64,000 nt of DNA. Origin: Armigeres subalbatus. Taxonomy: Eukaryota > Arthropoda > Insecta > Diptera > Culicidae. A program made the translations under genes and the position numbers. The first letter of the stretch is position 1. Every line of letters starts with the position of its first letter. The stretch is from NCBI RefSeq assembly GCF_024139115.2, contig NC_085140.1:16685085-16749084 (forward strand). Direction: 5' to 3'. The notes beneath the pieces were generated by a model that saw only the letters and a list, made by a program, of their open reading frames with translations, had not been told where the DNA came from and ran no database searches. Positions 35,238 through 46,194 of this stretch are shown one piece after another.

Positions 35238-36681
35238 AAAGTGGTTACCTCCAATACATTTTTTCAAATCATTATCTTCCACATAATGTACATATGAGTT
35301 TTCATATCATTGTAAATTAATGTCTAAGTCGGATGGTTTAATCCCCGGAATATAGGCAATTAACTTTCATTTAACTGAATAAACAATAGTCAAACTACCC
35401 TGCCTAAGGCCGGTTTTAGGCATTTGAAGGCTAAGGAAAAATATTTTCACGAAAAAAATTCAAAAGACAAATGCGAAAAGAGCAATAGGGTTTGATTTCT
35501 TGTGCCAAATCCCTTTTCATGAATATAAGTGGAAAAAAATGTTAGGATAAGAATAATAAGAATCTCAAGAAGGAAAGAACATTAATAAAATGTAATTTCA
35601 ATTATTTTCATGAATATGGTTGGCGCCTGAGAATAAATGTCAAATCTAATCAATTCATAGTCCAATTTGATCGAAATTGATTTAAATGACGCTAAAAGTA
35701 GCTTAAACCTCGGGAATCTTGTCCATTGGTTTGGTTTGATTGGGAGCCCATGTGCTCCCAAAAAACGGGACTCATGCAATTTCGTCGCAAAAGAAAAAAA
35801 ATCCTGAGCGATTTATAGTCTGGTTTACAGCTTTACAGAGAGTCCGGATATTTCCGCCTGATTGTGTTTTAAATCGGGACGTTTTTTTTTCATAATGGAA
35901 TCTCATAAATCTCGTCCATACACATGGTAACGAATTTTGAGACAAGCTCCTGATGTGTGAACTGCCCTTATAGTACGTGCGGACCTTAAATCTAGCCTTT
36001 AGTCCGACTAAATTTTCCCTCGATTTGAAACTGCCTTGAACTCGATTTTGTTCAGTTGATTTATAAATTATTTTTTCATGCCGTCCTTTTTTTACAGTAG
36101 GTACTTTGTTAAGGCTTGACCTGATTTTCAGGAAATACTTGCCTACCAAGTTACTAATTCCGTTCAATTCACTGATGAAATTGACCAAATTTTAGTGCCT
36201 CCGGAATAAGCAGGAAAAAAATTGAAATGAAACTGTATAAAAAATCTCCCGGAGAAGCACATGTTGTCATTACTATAAAAAACCTTAAGAAAAGTCGATC
36301 AATGAAAATACAAAACGACATAGATAATATTCTTTTAAGAACAACTCTAATAACATAACTTCTCACACTTTCTAATGGGTTTCGTCCCTTTTCTTTGTTG
36401 AGACACTGACTCTAATGAAGATACAATAAAACACTTTCGTTGTAGGTATTTGAGTTTAGATTCCGGCCTAAAACTTAATAATATTTTGCAGCTCTTTGGC
36501 AGAATCAATGAAAAACGGGACAAATTGTGGATTTACGACGACGACGAGATTACGACGGGACAGCACAAAAAGGTCTAAAAACAGGACTGTCCCGTTAAAT
36601 ACGGTACATATGGTCAGCCTAAGCCATGAGCTCTCGCACCTGTTTTGTTGTTTTTTTTTCGACGGTGATCGGTGGGACACG
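35238..36681. other. Unclassified repeat interior (copy C)
   Basis: Collinear with 17101-18592 and 26102-27500. No protein motif is recognised. The 5' part contains CCGGTTTTAGGCATT and the 3' part GGACAGTCCTGTT-like stretches. Likely part of an unidentified transposable element. Confidence 0.4.
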
Positions 36682-36683
36682 TA

Positions 36684-38084
36684 GGGTAACGGCTGTATTT
36701 TGGACCGGGCTCATATTTTGGACCACCTAGCTGAATTTTGCATTTTTATCGCACATAACTAAATAAAACATCCAACATTTCAATTTTATTGCAAAAAGAA
36801 ACTATCCATAAGGTATTTCCTACATTTGTTTCTTATAAAATATAGCCATTATAAGGAATATTTTCACGTATTTACCCATTCCGGCTAGATTAGACCAAAA
36901 CCAAGACGACATTGTAAAATGGAATTCAACCTTTAAAAGCTGTAAGTTTATTTGTACATAGATTTAAAACATGTGAATGATGTTGTTGACCTATTAGAAC
37001 CTAATTGAAGCAGTTTCAGACCTGAAGCATAACATTGCAAGTTTAAAAACAGTATTTTGAGGCATGTTCCAAAATAGGTTCAATATTCATTGAACCAAAC
37101 ATATTTTGGACATATCTTCTTTTAAGCTCTAGATCTCTTAAATTTTTGCCTATTTGCTACCAGAGGTGAGCCAGCCAAGAGCTGAAAGCCTCTTATCTTA
37201 AATGAGGAAAATAATAATAATAATAAATTTGTTTTACCAACCATTTATTTCTCTAGTATTAGTTAATTACAGTTCATACCGAATTTATAAATTACCGTTC
37301 ATTGATGTAAGTCCTAGAAAAATGTCTTTTAAACCAACATGTAACTGTTTTAATTATTTCCATACGAAAATAGTTAAGAAAGCTCCATGACAAGAACCAA
37401 TCTTTGCTAGAGCTCTCCGTCCGTGCTGCTTGCCAATGGAACAGAGTTCCGTGTTCTACGATTATGTTTCGTTTGGAAAAAGAATGTGCAAGGAGCAAGG
37501 AAGAACCGAGCAATCCACTACTATCAAGGACGCAAATGGAACAGATCGGTAAACTACATAAAAAAAATATGGCAGGGTAGGAGTGACCAGGTGCCTACAT
37601 CACGGCCATGGGCCGCACGTTTGTTTTGCTTTGATGATGTTGTACCGAGTGGTACTGAAATTGATTAGTTTCAACACCTTAGCAATTGGTATTGTTCTAA
37701 GCTTTTGAGTGCTTATAAAAATGTATAAGTTAACAAAGACTTTAAGGATGACACGCCAAAAATGCTAAAATCACTAATTTAATATAATATATAGTAACAT
37801 AACTTTGCAAGCAATTCAAAATTATTGGAGTGGTCCAAAATATGTTAAATAGGTGGTCCAAAATAAAAACAGGTGGTCCAAAATTAAATCTTACATATCT
37901 TCAGAATTTATGATATTTTGGTTCTTTCGGTGGGATTTAGAACCATTTTTACATACAAATCCAACCTAGCACTTACCACTTTTTAGTTGCATAGGGAATT
38001 GATCAAGATTTATTACAAAATCTAACTTTTATTCGAAAAATTATTCGTTATCTCCTAAAGTGGTCCAAAATACCTCCCTTACCC
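36684..38084. mobile_element. TA-flanked 1.4-kb non-autonomous DNA element
   Basis: The left end GGGTAACGGCTGTATTTTGG is inverted at the right end, CCAAAATACCTCCCTTACCC. TA lies immediately outside both ends (36682-36683 and 38085-38086), as in Tc1/mariner-type insertion. Extra copies of TGGTCCAAAA lie near both ends (36715-36725 and 37830-37890). No transposase frame is visible. The right end cuts the exon-like ORF at 38079-38590, whose stop codon lies inside the terminal repeat. Confidence 0.65.
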
Positions 38085-38590
38085 TATCTTCTTCGGTTTG
38101 TGTGGCGCTGCCGCAGTTTGGTGGATCGGGGTGAGTATCGGCATATTTTCGTACACATCGTCGTCGAGTGTTAGCATTCCGTAGTCGTTATTCACAGGGA
38201 TGTTTACAATAACTTTCGAGCTACCGATGCCGGCAAGGCTGGTCACTAAAGTGGTGGTCACTAAAGCTGGTGATGTCTGATCCTTTCTGCCTGGAGCACA
38301 CAGTTTGTCTCGTGAGCGAGTGCGATAGGGGCTCTTCGGGCGCGAACCATAAACAAATTCATCTTGGAGGTTCGGTACAACATCGAGTTTGTGTTTCGCG
38401 TTTTTCCGGATGGTCGACTGAGGCGGTTTGGTGGCCGCATTTTGTTCACCCGGATCTTCGGGGGGCTTTACTTTCCCCAGGGTGGCGAATCGCGAATAAA
38501 ACCGTCGGATATAAAGATAAAAATTGAAAAAATCGGAAGCATCCAGGGTTGCCAGACTAAAAGGAGAGAATTACCAGAAAAAAAGGAAAA
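38079..38590 (-). pseudogene. Exon-like ORF truncated by a transposon end; borealin-like at best
   Basis: A minus-strand frame follows a good acceptor (TTCTCTCCTTTTAG at about 38577-38590) and stays open about 165 codons to TAA at 38079. Segments include FYLYIRRFYSRFATLGKVK, YGSRPKSPYRTRSRDK and SSKVIVNIPVNNDYGMLTL. Composition and codon pattern look like host coding sequence, not a retroelement. The arrangement of an RTRSR-type basic stretch followed by a VNIP-N-G-LxL strand recalls the C-terminal part of insect Borealin (chromosomal passenger complex), but this rests on a short resemblance. The last codons and the stop fall in the terminal repeat of the element at 36684-38084, so the original C-terminus is lost. 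No upstream exon was found before the PASK 3' end. Confidence 0.4.
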
Positions 38591-39745
38591 TCAAGACTAA
38601 TGCTGATAAATCCTAAGCACTTTTTTTCAAAAGAAAACGAAGCCCTCTAAAACCGGTTGCTGAAAATGTTGCTGAATTTGGACCCATATCATCTAGCTGA
38701 GGACGTCCACCGGATGGCTAAAATGGAAGAACTCAACGACTGGTTCCATCGAGTTTTACCAAAGTTTTGTAATAGTTGCATAACTCCAGCAAACCTTTTG
38801 CTTGAGCACTTCAACCTGTGATATTAGAATAAGTCATTTTGTAATTTCCGAGGGTTGTTTGTAACATTTCCACTTGTATCGCTCAATATTACACTATTGA
38901 AACGACAAATTGTTTTTTTTAAGCATTAGGCAGCTGTTGAAATGTTACCCATATCTTTACCTTTTTTTCATAACTTTCGAACGCGGTTACCGATCGTGAT
39001 TATTTCGAGAAAATCGGTTAAGGATTATTAAAAGAAAAGTTGACTATTTTTTTTGGCTTTTCATGTGCACACACACAGACATACGCACACACACACACAA
39101 TATAGGGACAGACAGACATTTGTTCAGTACAACGAGCTGAGTCGATTGGTATATATCATCATGGATCTCCGAGCCTTCGATTTTGGAGTGAAATTATAGC
39201 CTTTCGGTACAACTTTGTTGTACGAGAAAGATAAAAAGGTTGAGCAAAATCAACCAGGCAACAGGTTATGGCGGTAGCAGGCAATCGGACTACTAAGTAG
39301 GTTATAAAAAAAACTTTCAAGTTCAAATGACGCCCAAGCTGAACATCATCCACCTACCTGCAACATTATTTTTCATTTGTTGCATTAGTCATTACCTGCT
39401 CGACAAATACTAACAAGTACCGTGACGGACAGTGCGCTGTCGATAGACTAATCTTTGGTTTTATTCTAGGAATTTAGTCAGACACCTGTTCACCAAAATT
39501 TCATTTTTGATCAGATACTCTCCCGTTGTAAAAGAGTGGATGAAGTTATGCTAAGTTTATGAACCTATTGAAGGTCAAATTCCTTTGGAACGTTTATCAC
39601 TGGTTTATATTTCTGGATTCTAAAAAGGCGTTTTTCAACTACTGGCATGCTACTCAAAATTGCGTCGAAACCTACTTGTTTTCGTTGGAAACCAAACCAA
39701 AAATTGAGTTAAGGACAATACTTCAATGAAATGAAGATTTCGTTT
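38591..39745. repeat. Right part of copy C with reversed 167-bp-family element
   Basis: CA microsatellite at about 39064-39100, then GGGACAGACAGACATTTG and TTCGGTACAACTTTGTTG, the reverse complement of the repeat family at 57178-59370. A plus-strand frame at about 38666-38820 (LNLDPYHLAEDVHRMAKMEE) is open but unidentified. Confidence 0.5.
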
Positions 39746-39902
39746 AACAACTGATAACTTGAAGTTATCAAAAACTTAGTTAATCATAATAAGCTAAATT
39801 CCACCAATATCAACCAACAGAACTCGAAAAAAGTCAGAAACAACAACCAATCCCACTTTTTATAAAAAAAAAACTTGGTGGAATTTAGATCAATTATTCG
39901 CA

Positions 39903-41092
39903 CTATTTCTTCTCCAACCGCAGGTCGGTGCTACTGATGGTGTTCAAAATTTGTGCCTTCGACAGATCGTTCATGGCGTAGCTCGGGAACGTCATCCCGG
40001 ACGAGCTAGCTTCGTTGACATCGTTCAAACTGACCACATCGTAGATGGAATTAAACGTAGCAAATGTACCATCGAATATGTTGTTCTCCGATTTGGAGGA
40101 CGTCAGAGAACTGCACGGACTGGTCGAGGAAGAGGAAGCTGCGTAGGGGAAGGTATCCAGGAGGAGCAAGTGGGGAGATTCATCGTTGAAGATGAGTTTC
40201 TGGTGCTGCAGGGGAGAAATGGATTTGGAAAGTAACGGACTGCCTTCGCTGAGGGTAGTCGTTGCGGTATGGAGGGAACCTACGCCGGTGGTGGCAGAAT
40301 GGGAAGAATTGGTAGGGGTGTTGAAGGTGCTACTGCTATCAAACGGATAGTCTTCCTCTATGTTCAAGCTACTGATTGTGTTTGCGCTGCTGCTACTGTT
40401 CAAAATCGAATAGGTACACTTGACCGGTGGTGGGGCCACAAGACAGTCTACATCGCAGAAGGAGTGACGCGTCACTGCCGTAGTGGAGAGGTGAGGTTGA
40501 TAGACCGCCCGAATGGGCAGGGAGTGTGCTGCAGCGGTTTGGGTACTACAGCTGCTACTGTCGCACTCTAGGAGTTTCGATCTACTATGGCTAGTACTAA
40601 CTGAGTTACTGTTAACGCTATTGACACTAGTATTGCTGCTATAGGCATTGGCTTCAGTGAGTTTCGTGAAGCTACTGGTGGAAATGGGTACTGGGGCAGA
40701 GTTGATGGTACGGGGAGCGTTAGTGGTAGTAGTAGTAGTGGTACTGATGATGGTAGAAGTATTAGTTGTTACAATGGAGCTAGCGGATGTTTTCGCCGTT
40801 AGTATGGAGGGACCACAAGGCTCGGATCTACTATTAGTACTGTTGGACAGATGGACACCGACACCAACCACAGGAGACGACGATGATGACACAAACACAG
40901 AACTGGCACCGCTGTTGCTGGGGTAAAACAACGAGCCAGCAACTATTTTATTACCTGTTGTAGAGTGCGTTGAAGTGGACTGTCCAATCCGATCGCCATC
41001 CACCAAACTGATACACGTGCCATCCGGTTCCTTCAACGATAGGCTGGTAAGCCCGGTGGACAAGATGTTCATCGATCTACCCGAATGATTAT
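39903..41092 (-). CDS. PASK: PAS kinase, last coding exon (Ser/Thr-rich tail)
   Basis: The acceptor CCTTTGTTTCAG ends at 41093. The exon completes a split GAT codon and runs 395 codons to TAG at 39903-39905. It starts DNHSGRSMNILSTGLTSLSL and is dominated by Ser, Thr and Asn, with a poly-Thr run (STTTTTTTN) and SSSS blocks. It ends TDLRLEKK. No fold is recognised, and the region is probably disordered and rich in possible phosphorylation sites. Vertebrate PASK ends shortly after the kinase domain, so this tail is an insect-side extension. Phase agrees exactly with the preceding exon across a 114-bp intron (41093-41206, GTAATG...CAG). The 3' UTR must be short or run into copy C, which begins about 160 bp downstream. 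Confidence 0.88.
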
Positions 41093-41206
41093 CTGAAACA
41101 AAGGAAATTCAACACGGTTTTTAAATGTTAAGAATTTACATTTGTATAATAACAATTATTAGAAGGTATGAAAGAAATTAATGTAGCAAACTAAAAGTTC
41201 CATTAC

Positions 41207-42168
41207 CATCGTGACCGAGTTCGTCGTCATGCGAGAGAGGACAAATGTCGTCATCCAACATTTCATCGGGATCGATGAAAGAATCGTCCATATGAGCGTG
41301 CTCGTCATCGTCTTCCCCATCAACGTCATCCACCATCGAGAGACTATGCGGTGAAGTGGAAAGGCCTGTTTGGCTGGAACAAATATTGGGATCTACGTAA
41401 TACTTCTCCGGATTAGTTTCGTATGGCTCACAGGGGATAATTTTGGCGAAATTGAACTGCGACGGATTGATTTCCTGTGCCATCCATTCGGTCTCCAATA
41501 GATCTTTGATGGTGATTCGTGTTTTGGGGTTCTTGTCCAGCAACGAGAGCAACACGTACTCCAGTTCGTCGCTGATTTCATGCGGTATAATCAGATCGGA
41601 TTGCAGGATTTCCTCTACGTCCACGAATGGGTTTTCGAAAAACATCAGCACGAACAGCGTGACCCCTAGTGCCCACATTTCCAGCTCTGGTCCCGAATAT
41701 CGGTTGCCGGCCAACACTTCCGGGCTACAATACTCGGTCGTTCCGTAAAAAGTTGAAAACAGTTGCCCCTCCTGGACAAATGTCGCCGATCCGAAGTCGA
41801 TCAGTTTGATATGGAAATTATGGTCGATTATAACGTTCTCATCCTTGATGTCCCTATGCAGGATGTTCAACGAGTGAAGGAACGCAACTGCGTTTGCGAT
41901 TTGTCGAAATATCCAGCAACCCAACTTCTCCGTCATGACGGGTCGTCGATCGATGAACTCGAACAGGTCCATCCCGGAACCGTGAATTTCCATCACCACC
42001 TGGAAGAACTTGTCGTTCTCAAACCAGTCGAACATGTTAACGATGTTCGGATGTTTCACGTGCATCAACAGGTACACTTCCATGGGAATCTCCCGTTTGT
42101 CGTCGGTCGTTATCATAAATTGCGGAACGAGCTTTTCCTTCAGTATGAACTTTGATATCACCAACAAT
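41207..42168 (-). CDS. PASK: PAS kinase, catalytic-domain exon
   Basis: The acceptor TTTATCTGCAG ends at 42169 and the donor GATG|GTAATG is at 41207/41206. The exon encodes most of the Ser/Thr kinase domain. The beta-3 lysine lies in LLVISKF (about residue 810 of the window-encoded protein) and the alpha-C glutamate in PMEVYLLMHV. The catalytic loop is LHRDIKDENV (Asp about 910), the metal-binding loop LIDFGSATF (Asp about 928), and the activation segment ends GTTEYCSPEVL. SGPELEMWALGVTLFVL is the F helix. MEIHGSGMDLFEFIDRRP and the GPELEMWxLGVTL motif are typical of PAS kinase. All catalytic residues are present, so the enzyme should be active. PAS kinase is a cytosolic/nuclear nutrient-responsive kinase that regulates glycogen synthase and translation-related substrates in other animals and yeast. 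An acidic region (DDVDGEDDDEHAHMDD) follows the domain. Confidence 0.96.
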
Positions 42169-42449
42169 CTGCAGATAAACGAAGATAATTCAATACTAAT
42201 TCAAATTTTCAGAGATACATGAGTCGACAATCGACAAAATCAGAAATAAATTTATTCGCCATGCTGCATAGCGTTAGTTGTTTGATTGGGGAAATTCCAA
42301 GATTATTTGGTCACAAAGAAGGAAAAGGTTCATCGCTTCAACGGCGTTGAAGTTACTTGCATGTTACAAACTCACACAACGAGTAATCTATCAGCTACCA
42401 GAACGTCGGTTCCAGGGGCACGTTTACCTCAATTCGGGAGATTTGTGCC

Positions 42450-45400
42450 ATCGCCTTCACAGCCTTTCTCATCACCTGACGGAAAAGGAAGTGAACAAAA
42501 AGGAAAGGAATATGGATGGAAGGAAAATGGGAAGTTTGGGAAAAGTACCCTTGAAGAGGGCATACAACGTATACAACACGCACAAAAGCTCATAGCTCCT
42601 TACCACAACGGGTTATGAACAACAGAATACTTTGAAGGTTCAGGTTTCTGTAGTCAATTTAACTTAGTAAGTGTTTACCAAATATTTGGAAACGCAGTTG
42701 CGCATAAACTGGGTAGTTACATATCAGATGATAAGAAGTTCCATAATCGGATTCACAACCATCACAGACAAAAGATTCAACACGTTGAATATTTGCCATG
42801 TGATAGTTGAGTCGGCAGTGACCTGTCAAGGCCTTGACTAAGACACTGCAATTCTGTTTAGACAGATTAGCTAAATAGTTAGCTACTACCGGAGATGGCT
42901 CTCGGTTACAATTTTGTTTGTCGACATAAATCCAAACTACTCCAATACCGTTTGTGCTGAGTGGAAGCCCAAGAGCTAATCAAACGCTTCACCCAACACT
43001 TAGATATTGGAATAGCTGGCTCAGGACCAAAAAGGTCTTGTGATGCTCCAGAGCGAGCTAGCTCATCAGCCAATTCGTTTCCAGGTTTGGAAGAATGGCC
43101 AGGTACCCATATAAGGTGCAATGTATTAACTGAATTCAGTTCCTCTATTTGAGTTCGACATGCGATCACTAACTTCGACCTTGAGTTGGCCGAAGCGAGG
43201 GCTTAGATAGCTGCTTGGCTATCTGAACAGAAGTATATTACTTTGCCCATTATGTGTTTCTGCAGTGCGGATTGCACTCCACATATAATGGCAAATATTT
43301 CCGCTTGAAAGACAGTGCAGTGTCTACCCAGTGAGTGGGACTGTTCCAATCTTAGCTCACGCGAGTAGACACCTGCACCCGCTCTACCTTCGAAGAGGGA
43401 GCCGTCAGTGTAACAAACAATGCTGTCCGACTTACTTCTCTCCAAATAGCCATTCCGCGAGGGGAATTGTGTTGAAAATGTCCTATAAGGAAAACTACTA
43501 GCGAGTGTGAGATCACTTGGTGCGAGTACTGTTCTGTCCCAATCAACCATGAGTTGTAACAACGAAGTGTGTGTAGAACTGCGGTTTACAGGATTCTCTT
43601 CCATGAAACCGAGAACCCATAATCGGTAAGTACAAGAAAGTGCTTCTTGTTCGAGATGTATGTGTAGTGGGACAACGTCGAAGAGAACCTCGAGAGCAGC
43701 CGTGGGAGTTGAAGAGAACGCACCAGTCATTGATATTAAGTACATCCTTTGAAGATGAAGAATTTAGGCTGAATTGTCCTCACTTCACCCTTTTGCCACC
43801 ACACAAGACATCCATAAGCCAAAATTGGTCGTACAACTGTTGTGTAAATCCATTTGATATATTTGGGTTTAAGACCCCAAGTTTTACCAAAAGTTCGTCG
43901 GCATTAGCCGAAAGCCATACACGCCTTTTTGACTCTGAACTCAATGTTAGGAGTCCAGAAGAGCTTGGAATCAAGAATTAGTCCCACATACTTTACCTGA
44001 TCCGTTACATTGATTTCAGAATCAAAAAGATGTAATGGGAATACCATTACGGTTACGTTTTTCCGTGAAAAGTACAATATATGTTTTATTCGGATTAACC
44101 GAAAGGCCATATTGACGACACCAACTTTCGACTGCCTGAAGAGCGTTTTGCATCAGGTCGAATAAAGTAGTAATACACAAACCGACTATCAATATTAGAT
44201 AGTCGTCGGCAAATCCATAGGTAGGAAAACCGCCATTATTGAGTAATCCCAATAGCGTATCTGCAACGAGGTTTCACAAATGTGGAGATAATACTCCCCC
44301 TTGGGGGCAGCCACAGACACTTAATTTCCTAATCGTTGCTTGACGTAATGTCGAGTAGAAATGTCGGTTTTTAAGGTAGCCTCACACCTCGGGAATTTGG
44401 TTCGCGGATTTGGGCACGGAAAATCAAAATCCCGGCCCCATTTAAAATGCACGGGGACCAAAATCCGGCGGAAAATTTTCCCGATGTGTAAGGTAGCCTT
44501 TAAGCATCTGGTGAATCCATTTGGTAATTTTATTAGGTAGCCCATGCCAACGTGCGGCTTCCAATATTGCATCGAAAGACACGTTGTCAAAAGCATCCTC
44601 AATATCTAAAAACGCACCCAAGCATGATTGCTTTTGAGCAAAGCCTTTTTCGATGTCGTAGACAACCTTGTGTAGAAGAGTCACGGTGGACTTTCCAGAT
44701 TGGTAAGCTTGTTGATTAACATGAAGAGGCATGTGTGCCAAACAGTCATCACGAATGTGATGATCGATAATGCGTTCTAAGCATTTCAGAAGAAATGAGG
44801 TCAGACTGATGGGTCTAAAACTCTTTGCTTCTTCATACGAAGCACGTCCTCCTTTTGGGATAAACTTTACAGTGACATCCCTCCAGGATATGGGAATATA
44901 CCCAGTAGCAAAACTGCATACTAAAAGCTTTTTCAAAACATGTTTGATATGATCAAAACCCTTCTGAAGAAGAACGAGATAGATCCCATCTTCCCCTGGA
45001 GATTTGTAAGGAGCAAAACTATTAAGAGCCCATTGAATCGATTCAGTAGTTATGATTCTACGAGCCTGAGCCCAAGACCCATAACTACATAAAAGACATC
45101 AGGACCATCCGAAGATGCAATATCTACACATCCAGGGAAGTGTGTATCAAATAAGTGCTCTAACGCTTCTTCGTCAGAAGAAGTGTAGTCGCCATTTGGC
45201 TTGCGAATTTCGCCAACTTGGAAATCCTTGGATCTCGCAAGAATTGTATTCAATCGACTGGGTTCACTCAGATTGGAAACATTTGCACAAAAAAATTTCC
45301 AGCCGGATCGTTCAGCAGATCGTAGAGCCTTATTGTAAGCTTTGCAAGCCAACTTGAAAGAATCCGCCCCTGCTGAATGGCGTCTGTTCCAACTCCTTCT

Positions 45401-46190
45401 GCACTGCTTCCTTAGCTTAGCCAAATCGGAATTCCACCAAGGGGTTCCTCTTGAGGTTTTTACAGAACGTAAAGGGCAAGCTTCTTCGAAAGCTTCCACG
45501 ATGTGCAACGTTGTAGTATCAACTGCATCATCCAAGTCAGTAGGAGTTTCTATAGAAGGTAGATATCCATGAAATTTGGTAGAGAGCAACTCTGTGTAAA
45601 GATCCCAGTTTGTTGAACGAGGATTTCTAAAACGCAAGGTCTGCGAAGTAACATTCAAATGATCAAAGTAGATGTAGCGATGGTCAGATATCGATTCCTC
45701 ATCTGACACATGCCAATTCGTCAACTCGTGACTGATTCTATTGGAGCAAAGGGTTATGTCTAACTCCTCTGCTCTATTAGATACCATAAAGGTTGGGTGA
45801 TTGCCTATGGTAAGTAAACTAAGTTCGGTACTACTTAAGTATTCCATCAAGCTGGAGCCTCTCAGATTGATATCCAAGCTACTCCAGATGATGTGATGAG
45901 CATTAGCATTACTGCCGACAATTAGCGGAAGGCCTTTTGAAGTGCAATATATGACAACTCGTTAGAAAGCATCCGTAGGGGATGGTTCATCATGTGATAA
46001 ATAAACCGAACAATAGACGTATTTCCTGACGGGGGTTCCGCCAGTTGCATCAATTGTGACAGTACATACATCTCTGGTTGTTACTTCAGAGATAAGTGTA
46101 GCAACAATAGCATTGTTAACAAGCACACATGCACGCGGCATTGATTGAGAGTTTGCCATTTCTTTACTGAAAGCACCAAAAACCGGGCTC
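42450..46190 (-). pseudogene. Loa-type non-LTR retrotransposon, 5'-truncated
   Basis: Minus strand, read from the high end. The endonuclease starts at about 46190 (SQSMPRACVLVNNAIVATL) and continues through 45050-45877 (LDITLCSNRISHEL, SDEESISDHRYIYFDH). The RT follows: VKFIPKGGRASYEEAKSFRP, then QAYQSGKSTVTLLHKVVYDI, FLDIEDAFDNVSFDAI and GFADDYLILIVG (44220). The RNase H has IVCYTDGSLFEGRAGAGVYS, QAEIFAII, FCSDSQAAI and LIWVPGHSSKPGNELADEL. A C-terminal HCRLNYHMANIQRVES and CDGCESDYGTSYHLIC zinc motif ends near 42660. RNase H plus this C-terminal motif fits the Loa clade. Stops and frameshifts (for example the AAI stop at 43203 and near 42910) and a MITE in RT make it inactive. Same strand as PASK. 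Confidence 0.8.
44383..44489. mobile_element. 107-bp MITE nested in the Loa-type RT
   Basis: The RT frame is interrupted by a GC-rich foldback whose ends ACACCTCGGGAA and TTCCCGATGTGT are inverted. AAGGTAGCCT stands on both sides (44373-44382 and 44490-44499), a 10-bp target-site duplication. It inserted after the retroelement. Confidence 0.75.
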
Positions 46191-46194
46191 ACTA

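Larger units (their letters stand above)
28115..39745. repeat. Copy C of the composite segment
   Basis: Collinear with copy A over its whole 11.6 kb and the best preserved of the three. It has the longest endonuclease frames, the cleanest tRNA-like sequence and the only open version of the exon-like ORF. It ends about 160 bp before the PASK stop codon. Confidence 0.85.

Noticed and set aside
38666..38820. Plus-strand frame starting LKMLLNLDPYHLAEDVH
   Set aside because: It looks codon-like but is about 50 residues, broken in copy A, and matches nothing I recognise. Noted only in the copy C entry.
39951..40926. Plus-strand ORFs inside the last PASK exon
   Set aside because: Low-complexity complements of Ser/Thr codon runs.
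41443..42155. Plus-strand ORFs inside the kinase exon
   Set aside because: Antisense shadows of a strongly conserved kinase frame.
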